The notes below the pieces were generated by a model. It had not been told where the DNA came from and made no database searches. It saw only the letters and a list, made by a program, of their open reading frames with translations. The position numbers were made by a program, and so were the translations under genes. From NCBI GenBank assembly GCA_036794825.1, contig DAIRGA010000025.1, forward strand, positions 14,032-78,031: 64,000 nucleotides of DNA, read 5' to 3'. Positions 1 to 7,628 of the stretch are shown here, piece by piece; the stretch's first letter is position 1, and every line of letters begins with the position of its first letter. Origin of the DNA: RZYY01 sp036794825. Lineage in GTDB: Bacteria; Bacteroidota; Bacteroidia; Bacteroidales; 4484-276.

Positions 1-1032
1 TTTTTGGGTGTCGCGATTGTCATATTTCACCGAAATTCCTTTTGCAATCAATGCTTCCTTTATTTGGTTGGCGGTAATACTGATCTGGGCAAGTTGATCG
101 TAATTTTTATAAATTGGCACGATAACTACCTGAATGGGAGCGAGTTTTGGGGGAAGCACCAGGCCGTTATCATCAGAATGAGCCATAATCAATGCGCCCA
201 TCAATCGTGTTGAAACGCCCCAGGATGTTGCCCACACATACTCCAGTTTATTTTCTTTGGAGAGAAATTTCACATCAAATGCTTTGGCAAAATTTTGACC
301 AAGAAAATGCGAAGTGCCAGCCTGCAAAGCCTTTCCATCCTGCATCAGTGCTTCGATGCAATAAGTATCCACTGCTCCTGCAAAGCGTTCGTTTGCTGAT
401 TTCAGACCTTTGAGAACCGGAACGGCCATCCATTTTTCGGCAAACTCGGCATAAACATCGAGAATTTTCATCGTTTCCTCAACAGCCTCTTCCTGGGTAG
501 CATGAGCAGTATGACCCTCCTGCCAGAGGAACTCCGCAGTTCGCAGAAAAAGTCGGGTGCGCATCTCCCAGCGAACTACGTTTGCCCACTGATTTATCAG
601 CAGCGGCAAATCGCGGTATGACTGAATCCAGTTGCGGTAGGTGTCCCAGATGATGGTTTCAGAGGTTGGCCTGATAATCAGTTCCTCCTCTAATTTCGCT
701 TCATCATCCACAACCACTCCTTTACCGTCCGGCGAATTTTTCAAACGGTAATGGGTAACAACGGCACATTCTTTGGCGAATCCCTCAACGTGAGCGGCCT
801 CTTTACTGAAGAATGATTTGGGGATGAAAAGTGGAAAATAGGCATTTGAGTGTCCGGTATCCTTGAACATTTTATCGAGGGCAGCCTGCATCTTTTCCCA
901 GATAGCGTAGCCGTAAGGTTTAATCACCATGCAGCCTCTAACCGCCGAGTTTTCGGCCAGGTCAGCTTTTATCACCAAGTCGTTGTACCATTGTGCGTAA
1001 TTCTCTGAACGGGTTGGAAAATCTTTTGCCAT
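1..1032 (-). CDS. proS: Prolyl-tRNA synthetase (5' part, runs off left edge)
   Basis: Charges tRNA-Pro with proline in the cytoplasm. The first 344 codons are present, from ATG (complement of 1030-1032); the C-terminal part lies beyond base 1. The protein starts MAKDFPTRSENYAQWYNDL and carries class II synthetase signatures: the TSETIIWDTYRNW segment and the motif-2-like VVRWEMRTRLFLRT. This order is typical of the archaeal/eukaryote-type ProRS, which lacks the bacterial editing insertion and is usual in Bacteroidota. The reading frame is open throughout. A TATTTTTG box lies about 50 bases upstream. Function is confident; the rest of the gene cannot be seen. Confidence 0.95.
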   Translation of the reverse strand, partial: MAKDFPTRSENYAQWYNDLVIKADLAENSAVRGCMVIKPYGYAIWEKMQAALDKMFKDTGHSNAYFPLFIPKSFFSKEAAHVEGFAKECAVVTHYRLKNSPDGKGVVVDDEAKLEEELIIRPTSETIIWDTYRNWIQSYRDLPLLINQWANVVRWEMRTRLFLRTAEFLWQEGHTAHATQEEAVEETMKILDVYAEFAEKWMAVPVLKGLKSANERFAGAVDTYCIEALMQDGKALQAGTSHFLGQNFAKAFDVKFLSKENKLEYVWATSWGVSTRLMGALIMAHSDDNGLVLPPKLAPIQVVIVPIYKNYDQLAQISITANQIKEALIAKGISVKYDNRDTQK

Positions 1033-1083
1033 TTTGCTTTTTGGTATAATTTTTGAAACTTTTTTAATCAAATTAAAGCACTG

Positions 1084-1091
1084 CAAAAATA
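1084..1091 (-). promoter_or_regulatory. Putative -7 box of proS (TATTTTTG)
   Basis: Read leftward, the sequence is TATTTTTG, matching the Bacteroidota -7 consensus TAnnTTTG. It would give a leader of about 45 bases for proS. No TTG was found at the expected -33 distance, so the call rests on one box. Confidence 0.4.
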
Positions 1092-1146
1092 GAAAATTAT
1101 TAGCCTGATTGAATTTGAACACATAATTACACTAAAGATAAAGTCC

Positions 1147-1155
1147 AAAGGAGGT
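1147..1155 (+). promoter_or_regulatory. Strong Shine-Dalgarno sequence AAAGGAGGT
   Basis: AAAGGAGGT ends 7 bases before the ATG at 1163 and is fully complementary to the usual 16S rRNA 3' end. Bacteroidota mostly translate without a Shine-Dalgarno sequence, so an ideal one here is unusual. It fixes the start codon of the lipoprotein gene. Confidence 0.6.
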
Positions 1156-1162
1156 ACCCAAA

Positions 1163-2782
1163 ATGAAAAAAATAACCTATCTGATCGGAGCCATTTTCCT
1201 GATGCTCTCCTGTACAACCAGCAAAGATGTTGCATCGGTTTATGATGATGTTTACTACACACCAAAAAGCAACGTAGTAACCACCCAGGCTGCTACACCA
1301 GACTACAAAGTAACCTACAATCCCGGGGCTCAGACAGGTGAATACCAGCAATCCACCACACCCGAAAGCCAACCGGTTGAATCAGGTACATCCTCTGATT
1401 ATCAAGATTATAAATACTCCCAGGATTACTACCCCGAATCCTCATCACAGGAATACTACTATCCTGAAGGACAATCTGATACATACTCCGATTACAGTTA
1501 CGAAGCGAGAATAAATCGGTTTTACGGCGCTAACGTCGGGTTTGGATATTACGATCCCTTTTACTCAGGTTGCTGCTCACCTTATTATGGTTCCAGTTTT
1601 TCGATGGGGTTTGGATGGGGTTACCCTTACAGTTCCTTCTCTATTGGATTTGGCTGGGGATGGGGCTATCCATACTACTCGCCGTGGTATTACAACCCCT
1701 GGTATTCATGGGGTTATTATCCTTATTACAACCCCTACTGGTATGGTTCCTACTGGAACGGATACTGGGACGGATACTATGCAGGAGGTGGCGGATACTA
1801 TCCGAATGATCCCACCAATAATAATTATTATTACGGGCCGAGGAACCCCAGAGGTAGCAGTATAATTGGCTCTACTGACACTCGTACCTCAAGAATCGCG
1901 TCAGATGAAGATGCGACTAAGACCAGCTATATTTCAGGCAGAACCAGCCGCACAAGTGATGGCACAGTTTTAACCGGCCAGACAGCGGGTATAGCTGCTG
2001 AGGGCAGATCAGCAAGAACAATAGAACCACAAACCAACGACGTTACAACTATGCCCAAACCCTCTCCTGAAGCAAGAACGGAAAGAATAGCAAAACCACA
2101 ACCGGTCAGTCCGAATCAGGAAGTTGCAGCTTCTTCCTCAAGAAATGTAAGAGACACGCAGGTTCAACCTCCTCAGGAACAAACAACTACGCGGACCGCC
2201 AACCCTGCAGCCCAGCCTCGTCAGGGCAACAATGTAAGTGCTGAGAGATATTCCAGGCCACAGGTTGCAGGACGAAATACCGTTTATTCGCAGGAAAGAA
2301 AATACGCCAAACCTCAATCCAATGACCTCGATAGACCCACTGGCACGCCAAAAACCTACACTGCTCCAAATACAAACCGTCCGAGATCGAGTAATGAATA
2401 TGTAGTTCCTAACTCCAGAACAACGCAGAATGTAAACAGGCAGCAGGAAACCCGTCAGGCACCTGTAACTTCACCTGGAAATACCAACACCAGGGTTTAT
2501 TCAACACCCTCGCGCTCCGAAAATCAATTTTCGCAACCAGCCCGCAATGCAAGTTCGCCTGTTTCCACACCATCGAGGATAACTACCCCGCCATCATCAA
2601 CCAGAAGTGTTCCTTCTACAGGTGGCGGCTCATCAAGAAGCTACTCTGCTCCGACCTCATCACCGAGGTCATCAGGAAGCTACAGCGCACCCGCAAGTTC
2701 CGGCGGAAGCACAAGGAGTTCGTCCGGGAGTTCGTCCGGAGGTTCTTCAGGTGGATCAACCGGAGGCAGGGGTGGCAGATAA
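1163..2782 (+). CDS. Tyr/Trp/Gly-rich surface lipoprotein
   Basis: A 539-residue predicted lipoprotein: a short signal peptide ends in the lipobox LMLSC with Cys17. The next ~100 residues are acidic and Tyr/Ser-rich, residues ~120-225 are extremely rich in Tyr, Trp, Gly and Pro (repeats such as GFGWGWGYPYYSP), and the remainder is a Ser/Thr/Pro/Arg/Gln-rich tail ending in Gly-Ser repeats and GGRGGR. It has no recognisable enzyme domain. The composition resembles the vitellogenin-like or YxW-rich proteins often annotated in Bacteroidota; a structural or surface role is inferred only. It is followed after 44 bases by an outer-membrane porin-like gene, with which it may be co-transcribed. Confidence 0.85.
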   Translation: MKKITYLIGAIFLMLSCTTSKDVASVYDDVYYTPKSNVVTTQAATPDYKVTYNPGAQTGEYQQSTTPESQPVESGTSSDYQDYKYSQDYYPESSSQEYYYPEGQSDTYSDYSYEARINRFYGANVGFGYYDPFYSGCCSPYYGSSFSMGFGWGYPYSSFSIGFGWGWGYPYYSPWYYNPWYSWGYYPYYNPYWYGSYWNGYWDGYYAGGGGYYPNDPTNNNYYYGPRNPRGSSIIGSTDTRTSRIASDEDATKTSYISGRTSRTSDGTVLTGQTAGIAAEGRSARTIEPQTNDVTTMPKPSPEARTERIAKPQPVSPNQEVAASSSRNVRDTQVQPPQEQTTTRTANPAAQPRQGNNVSAERYSRPQVAGRNTVYSQERKYAKPQSNDLDRPTGTPKTYTAPNTNRPRSSNEYVVPNSRTTQNVNRQQETRQAPVTSPGNTNTRVYSTPSRSENQFSQPARNASSPVSTPSRITTPPSSTRSVPSTGGGSSRSYSAPTSSPRSSGSYSAPASSGGSTRSSSGSSSGGSSGGSTGGRGGR

Positions 2783-2826
2783 TCGTTCACCAGGTCTCGA
2801 TTTTCCAATCACTAAAATCCGGTAAA

Positions 2827-4296
2827 ATGAAAAAAATAGTTTCGTTACTGCTAATACTATACCTTTTAACGGGAATGGTTGTGGCGCAAAATGAGGAAGA
2901 CGTGCTGAGGTATTCCAATACTCACCTTCTTGGAACTGCCCGCTACATGGGACTTAGCGGAGCTTATGGCGCAATCGGTGCAGATTTTTCTTCGTTGAGC
3001 TCAAACCCGGCTGGAATTGGTCTTTACCGGCGTTCGGATTTCTCCATTACTCCGGTTATGCACTTCGGAAGCACTACAAGCAGCTACAACGGAGAAATGC
3101 ATGACGACAGCAGATCAAGCTTCGCTCTGGGTAATGCAGGCTTTGTATTGAATTTTGAAACGAAAAAGAATCTTAGCCAAAGCCCGGTGAAAAGTGTCCA
3201 GTTTGGAACAGGGATTAACAGGCTCAAAGATTTCAACAATAGAATCTACATACAGGGAGTCAACGAAACCAACTCGTTGCTGGATGCTTACCTGGTTTAC
3301 GCGGGAAACATGAACCCGGAATTCCTGAATTCGTTTGATACCCGCCTGGCTTTCGAAACCTACCTGATTGACACCATAATCGGAGCACCCCAACCAACCT
3401 ATGTGAATGCTTACAGTTACATTGGTGGATTTAATGGCGCTCTGCAAAGGAAAAGTGTCGAAACCAGGGGCTCGATCAATGAATGGGTTCTCTCCGGCGG
3501 GATGAATTTGAACGATAAACTCTACTTCGGAATCACCTTTGGCTTCCCATGGATAAGATATTTTCAGGAATCAGTGTACAGTGAAGTAAATCAGACTGCA
3601 CCACTCAAAGACCTCGATCAGTTTAATTATGTGGAAGATCTGGAAACCTTTGGGAATGGTTTTAATATTAAGACCGGTATTATTGCCCGCCCGATTGGTT
3701 GGTTGAGAGTAGGATTTGCTTATCACTCTCCTACCTGGTACTCAGACCTCCGCGACAACTGGAGAACCAGCATGAACGCCTATTATACCAATGGTGACTA
3801 TTTCTCGGAAGACTCTCCTGTGGGTGAATTTTATTACGACATCGAAACCCCGTGGAAAATAATGGCAAGCGCTACCATCATGTTTGGGAACATGGGATTT
3901 ATCAGCGCCGATTACGAATACACCGATTTCAGTAACTCTTCACTCAAGCCCTCTTTCGATTATAGCGCCGCCAATGATGTGATAAGGAATAATTTCGGCC
4001 CATCGAATACTTTTCGAATCGGAACTGAATGGCGATCAGGCCCTTACCAGTTCAGAGGAGGATACGCCAACCAAGGAAGTCCATTCAAATCAGGGGTTAA
4101 TGATGGCCAGACACAGTCGTTTTCAGCAGGCCTCGGTTTCAGGAGCGATATTTACTTTATTGACGCTGCTTTGGTCTATTCATTCGGGAATATGGACTAT
4201 TACCTCTATGGTGTTCAAAACGTCAGACCAAACCCGGTTGATAACAAATACGAGGTTTTGAATTTCGCTTTAACTGTTGGATACAGATTTGATTGA
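2827..4296 (+). CDS. FadL/OMPP1-like outer-membrane transport protein
   Basis: 489 residues with a cleavable signal peptide (residues 1-20, ending VVAQ). The N-terminal segment RYMGLSGAYGAIGADFSSLSSNPAG is characteristic of the OMPP1/FadL/TodX family, long-chain fatty-acid or hydrophobic-compound channels of the outer membrane. In Bacteroidota these are often labelled hemin receptor without proof. The rest shows alternating aromatic beta-strand patterns and ends in an aromatic residue followed by Asp (GYRFD), as expected for a beta barrel. Substrate unknown. It lies just downstream of the Tyr/Trp-rich lipoprotein and is closed by a terminator. Confidence 0.88.
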   Translation: MKKIVSLLLILYLLTGMVVAQNEEDVLRYSNTHLLGTARYMGLSGAYGAIGADFSSLSSNPAGIGLYRRSDFSITPVMHFGSTTSSYNGEMHDDSRSSFALGNAGFVLNFETKKNLSQSPVKSVQFGTGINRLKDFNNRIYIQGVNETNSLLDAYLVYAGNMNPEFLNSFDTRLAFETYLIDTIIGAPQPTYVNAYSYIGGFNGALQRKSVETRGSINEWVLSGGMNLNDKLYFGITFGFPWIRYFQESVYSEVNQTAPLKDLDQFNYVEDLETFGNGFNIKTGIIARPIGWLRVGFAYHSPTWYSDLRDNWRTSMNAYYTNGDYFSEDSPVGEFYYDIETPWKIMASATIMFGNMGFISADYEYTDFSNSSLKPSFDYSAANDVIRNNFGPSNTFRIGTEWRSGPYQFRGGYANQGSPFKSGVNDGQTQSFSAGLGFRSDIYFIDAALVYSFGNMDYYLYGVQNVRPNPVDNKYEVLNFALTVGYRFD

Positions 4297-4314
4297 TTCT
4301 GAGTTTAGTTTAAG

Positions 4315-4350
4315 AAAAAAGGCCGGTTTATCGTCGGCCTTTCTTTGTTT
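4315..4350 (+). terminator. Intrinsic terminator, convergent genes
   Basis: A hairpin AAGGCCG...CGGCCTT with a short loop, flanked by AAAAAA on the left and TTTCTTTGTTTT on the right. It lies between the convergent porin gene and zinc-ribbon gene and could serve both strands. Confidence 0.75.
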
Positions 4351-5162
4351 TACAAGGATTGTTTTACCTCGTTGGCTATATCGTCATCAACCAATATTCG
4401 TCCACAATACTCGCAAACAATGATCTTCTTGTGCATCTTGATATCAAGCTGATGCTGAGGCGGAATCTTGTTGAAACATCCATTGCAGGCATCTCTTTCG
4501 ATCTGCACAACGGCAAGTCCGTTGCGGGCATTTTTCCTGATTCGCTGATAAGCCGTCAGCAAGCGCTCTTCAATCATTTTACTGAAGGCATCTGATTTCT
4601 TCATCAGCGCTCTTTCCTCCTTTTCTGTCTCTTCCACAATATCCTTCAATTCCACTTTTTTACTTTTCAGATCGCCCTCGCGCTCCTTCAATGTATTTTT
4701 CGAGTCCTTAATGAGTGTGTTTTTTACTTCAAGCTCTTCCGTAAACTCCCGGATTCGCTTCTCCGCAAGCTGAATTTCAAGGTTTTGAAACTCAATCTCT
4801 TTGGTTAATGAATCGTATTCGCGGTTATTCCTGACATTCATCTGCTGCTCTTCATATTTCTTGATCAGGACATTGAAATCCTTGATGGCATTGGTTTTCT
4901 CAGCAATTTGTTTTTCAAGAATTTTTACCTCGTCTTTATATTTAGTAATACGCGTCTGGAGCCCAGCGATTTCATCCTCAAGGTCTTGAACCTCAAGTGG
5001 CAACTCGCCCCTGATAATCCTGATCTTGTCAATTTGCGAATCAATTTGCTGCAGGCTGTAAAGCGCCTTGAGTTTCTTCTCAATTGTAACTTCCAAAACT
5101 TCAGCAATCTCTGCTGTTCCCTGTGCAATGTCTGATTTTGATTGATCTTTGGTGTCGCTCAT
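4350..5162 (-). CDS. Coiled-coil zinc-ribbon protein (C4-type)
   Basis: 270 residues. A long heptad-rich coiled coil spans about residues 25-200. A C-terminal C4 zinc ribbon follows, with two CxxC knuckles (CNGC and CEYC) about 25 residues apart. This is the architecture of the HP0958/Rv2229c-like family; some members bind RNA or act in flagellar or envelope processes, but no role is established in Bacteroidota. It ends a leftward cluster birA - Nif3-like - this gene, starting 48 bases after the Nif3-like gene. ATG start (complement of 5160-5162). Confidence 0.85.
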   Translation of the reverse strand: MSDTKDQSKSDIAQGTAEIAEVLEVTIEKKLKALYSLQQIDSQIDKIRIIRGELPLEVQDLEDEIAGLQTRITKYKDEVKILEKQIAEKTNAIKDFNVLIKKYEEQQMNVRNNREYDSLTKEIEFQNLEIQLAEKRIREFTEELEVKNTLIKDSKNTLKEREGDLKSKKVELKDIVEETEKEERALMKKSDAFSKMIEERLLTAYQRIRKNARNGLAVVQIERDACNGCFNKIPPQHQLDIKMHKKIIVCEYCGRILVDDDIANEVKQSL

Positions 5163-5210
5163 TGAATTTTTGTTTGTGGTTCGGTGTTAAAATCTGGTTC
5201 CTGAAAATCA

Positions 5211-6305
5211 TCAGAGATAAAAAACCGGGTTGGTGTTTATCTTTGAAATTCGGGCGGCAAAAGTAGGAAATTTTTCCGACAAAACATCTCTGATTAGTTC
5301 AGTTGTAAATTGTTCGCTTTCAAAATGCCCAATGTCAGTAATCAAAATTTTTCCATCGGCATCAAAGAAATCGTGATATTTTATGTCGCCGGTGATAAAA
5401 ACATCGGCATTGCGGGCAATAGCTCTGTTAATCAAAAAACTTCCACTGCCGCCACATACGGCAATTCTCTGCACTGTGTCGGAAATTATTCGGGTGTGCC
5501 GCAAGCATTTTACATCAAATATTGACTTAAGCCTCTCAAGAAAGTTGTGAGTTGGTTCCGGAGACTCCAAAACTCCGAACATACCTGCCCCAACCTTATT
5601 ATATTCATTTTCAAGACTATATACATCATAAGCAACCTCTTCGTAAGGGTGCGCTGATAACAGGGCTTTCAATATCTGACGCTCCTTAAAAACCGGGAAA
5701 ATTGTTTCGATCCTGACTTCATTCTCAAAATGAATCCTATACGCCTCTCCTACAAAAGGATTCGCACCTTGCAGCCCTCTGAAAGTTCCCTGACCATCTA
5801 TATTAAAACTGCAGCTATCGTAATTTCCGATGTGACCCGCACCAGCATCAAAAATTGATTGCCTTATCTTCTCAGCATGATCCGTCGGACAAAAGGTAAC
5901 CAACTTGCGCAGCTGCTGCATTTTAGGCTCAAGAATGGATTGGTTCTTTACCCCGATTTTATCGCAAATCACTTTGTTTACTCCATCGGGAACATTATCA
6001 AGATTGGTGTGAATGGCATAAACTGCAATATTATTACGGATGCAGGCGGTTACCATCCGCTCGACCGGGTTGCGGTTGCCAATTTTTTTAATTCCTTTGA
6101 AAATCAGCGGATGATGTGCAATGATAAGGCCGCACGACGATCCTATTGCTTCGCTTACCACATCTTCGGTTACATCGAGAGTAATCAACGCGCTGTTCAC
6201 CTCATCGTCCGGTGAGCCGATCAGCAATCCGGCATTGTCATAGGATTCCTGCAACGAAGGTGGCGCAACGGCTTCAAGCGCTTCAATAATCCAGGCTATG
6301 TTCAT
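5211..6305 (-). CDS. Nif3-like dinuclear metal-centre protein
   Basis: 364 residues, the long form of the Nif3/YbgI/YqfO family, with a PII-like insert in the middle. Metal ligands are visible: the AHHPLIF motif near residue 65, HTNLDN near 100, and the C-terminal GHFESEQF. Homologues form hexameric toroids with a two-metal site; they are often named GTP cyclohydrolase I type 2, but the true reaction is uncertain. It sits 11 bases after birA and 48 before the zinc-ribbon gene, a neighbourhood common in Bacteroidota. The identity as a family member is firm, the biochemical role is not. Confidence 0.92.
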   Translation of the reverse strand: MNIAWIIEALEAVAPPSLQESYDNAGLLIGSPDDEVNSALITLDVTEDVVSEAIGSSCGLIIAHHPLIFKGIKKIGNRNPVERMVTACIRNNIAVYAIHTNLDNVPDGVNKVICDKIGVKNQSILEPKMQQLRKLVTFCPTDHAEKIRQSIFDAGAGHIGNYDSCSFNIDGQGTFRGLQGANPFVGEAYRIHFENEVRIETIFPVFKERQILKALLSAHPYEEVAYDVYSLENEYNKVGAGMFGVLESPEPTHNFLERLKSIFDVKCLRHTRIISDTVQRIAVCGGSGSFLINRAIARNADVFITGDIKYHDFFDADGKILITDIGHFESEQFTTELIRDVLSEKFPTFAARISKINTNPVFYL

Positions 6306-6316
6306 GATGTTAGTTT

Positions 6317-7063
6317 TTAATTGGTTTTTAACGTTATTTCTTTCAAATCGTACTTAAGAATCCTTTTATCCCTTTCAACCAGGAGCAACCCAAACTGATC
6401 AACTCCTCTTATGATTCCTTCAAATTGGCAACCATCCGCGATGAAAGTGGCAATGCTGTTAAAATGCAGTAGCCGTTCAAGGTATTGTTGGTCAATCATT
6501 TTAAGATTACTGATCTTCAATAGATTGTAGTATAATGCTATGTGTTGTATGAGGCTATCCAGTACCTGATTTCTGTCAAAAGGATGACCTGCAATTTGTG
6601 CCATCGAAACAGGATTCGGCAGGTCGGGGTTAAAAACATTCTGATTCACATTCAGTCCGATACCGACAATGCAGGTATCAAACTGATTACCCAAAATTAA
6701 GTTTCTGGAGAGAATCCCGGCAATTTTCCCGGAATCAACCCAGATATCGTTGGGCCATTTAACAAGAAAATTGCTTTGAGGAATAAATTCGCCAAGACAA
6801 CGGCAAACCCCAAGTGAAACTACCTTGTTAATCATGAATTGATCTGCAGGACCAAGAAAATCAGGGTAAAGAACAATACTAAGCAGAAGATTTTCAGCAC
6901 GGTTGCTTTGCCAGGTATTTGATCCAACACCTTTTCCTTTTGTCTGAAAGTCAGTGCAAAAGATGGTAAACTCTTTCGGTCTGTTTCGAAAAACCTCTTC
7001 TTCAGCGATCTGGTTAGTGGATTCGGTGGTTTCGAAATGCAAAATTTTGTAATCCAATTTCAC
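6317..7063 (-). CDS. birA: Biotin--[acetyl-CoA-carboxylase] ligase
   Basis: 248 residues, single-domain biotin protein ligase without an N-terminal DNA-binding domain. It activates biotin with ATP and attaches it to the biotin carboxyl carrier protein. Visible signatures are the biotinyl-AMP loop KGKGVGSNTWQS (GRGRxGRxW-like), KWPNDIWV and GIGLNVNQ, followed by the small C-terminal SH3-like domain. Lacking the helix-turn-helix, it should not act as a repressor. First gene of the leftward birA / Nif3-like / zinc-ribbon cluster and divergent from rsfS. Confidence 0.93.
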   Translation of the reverse strand: MKLDYKILHFETTESTNQIAEEEVFRNRPKEFTIFCTDFQTKGKGVGSNTWQSNRAENLLLSIVLYPDFLGPADQFMINKVVSLGVCRCLGEFIPQSNFLVKWPNDIWVDSGKIAGILSRNLILGNQFDTCIVGIGLNVNQNVFNPDLPNPVSMAQIAGHPFDRNQVLDSLIQHIALYYNLLKISNLKMIDQQYLERLLHFNSIATFIADGCQFEGIIRGVDQFGLLLVERDKRILKYDLKEITLKTN

Positions 7064-7080
7064 TTGCTGTATTTGAACAT

Positions 7081-7111
7081 TACCTTTAAATACCCCGTTT
7101 AAAGGAGGTAA
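7081..7111. repeat. Imperfect inverted repeat containing a GGAGG
   Basis: TACCTTTAAA is followed after 7 bases by TTTAAAGGAGGTAA, an inverted repeat with a 3-base bulge in the right arm. It lies in the birA/rsfS divergent spacer. The embedded AAAGGAGGT has no start codon in range on the plus strand. Function unknown. Confidence 0.4.
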
Positions 7112-7206
7112 AACGAGGATTTAACTCAAGCATTACCTAACATATGATTTTTTAAATTCAAATGCCTTGAACTGGAGGACTAAACCTAATGGAGACCAAA
7201 AATAGT

Positions 7207-7214
7207 TACTTTTG
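7207..7214 (+). promoter_or_regulatory. Putative -7 box of rsfS operon (TACTTTTG)
   Basis: TACTTTTG matches TAnnTTTG exactly and lies 16 bases before the rsfS ATG, implying a very short leader. No TTG at the -33 distance was found. Confidence 0.5.
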
Positions 7215-7230
7215 CTAAAAATTAATTTTG

Positions 7231-7611
7231 ATGACCAAAATCAAGCCTGCAGCCCAAAAGGAATACAGTCGGGAGGAACTAATCCATTTAATCATCGAAG
7301 CAATTCGCGACAAAAAAGGCAACGAGATCGTTAACATTGATCTGAGTTCGATCAAAAATCCCATCTGTGACAATTTCATCATTTGCCATGGCACATCCAA
7401 ACGGCAAGTGGATGCGATAGCGGAATCGGTTGAGAAGATGGTGATTACTAATTTAGGTCAAAAGCCATGGCACAAGGAGGGATTTCAAAACGCAGAATGG
7501 ATACTTCTTGATTATGTGGATGTTGTGGTACATGTTTTCAATGAGCAAAACCGCAGTTTTTACAATTTAGAAGGCCTCTGGGCTGATGCAAAGATTAATA
7601 ACATTGAATAG
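7231..7611 (+). CDS. rsfS: Ribosome silencing factor RsfS
   Basis: 126 residues of the RsfS/Iojap (DUF143) family. It binds ribosomal protein L14 on the 50S subunit and blocks subunit joining when nutrients are low. Family features include the core around CDNFIICHGTSKRQVDAIAE, the KPWHKEG turn and WILLDYVDVVVHVF. The ATG at 7231 is chosen over a TTG one codon earlier. It is the first gene of a rightward run; ftsH starts 17 bases after its stop. Confidence 0.95.
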   Translation: MTKIKPAAQKEYSREELIHLIIEAIRDKKGNEIVNIDLSSIKNPICDNFIICHGTSKRQVDAIAESVEKMVITNLGQKPWHKEGFQNAEWILLDYVDVVVHVFNEQNRSFYNLEGLWADAKINNIE

Positions 7612-7628
7612 ATAACCTGAAACAGATA

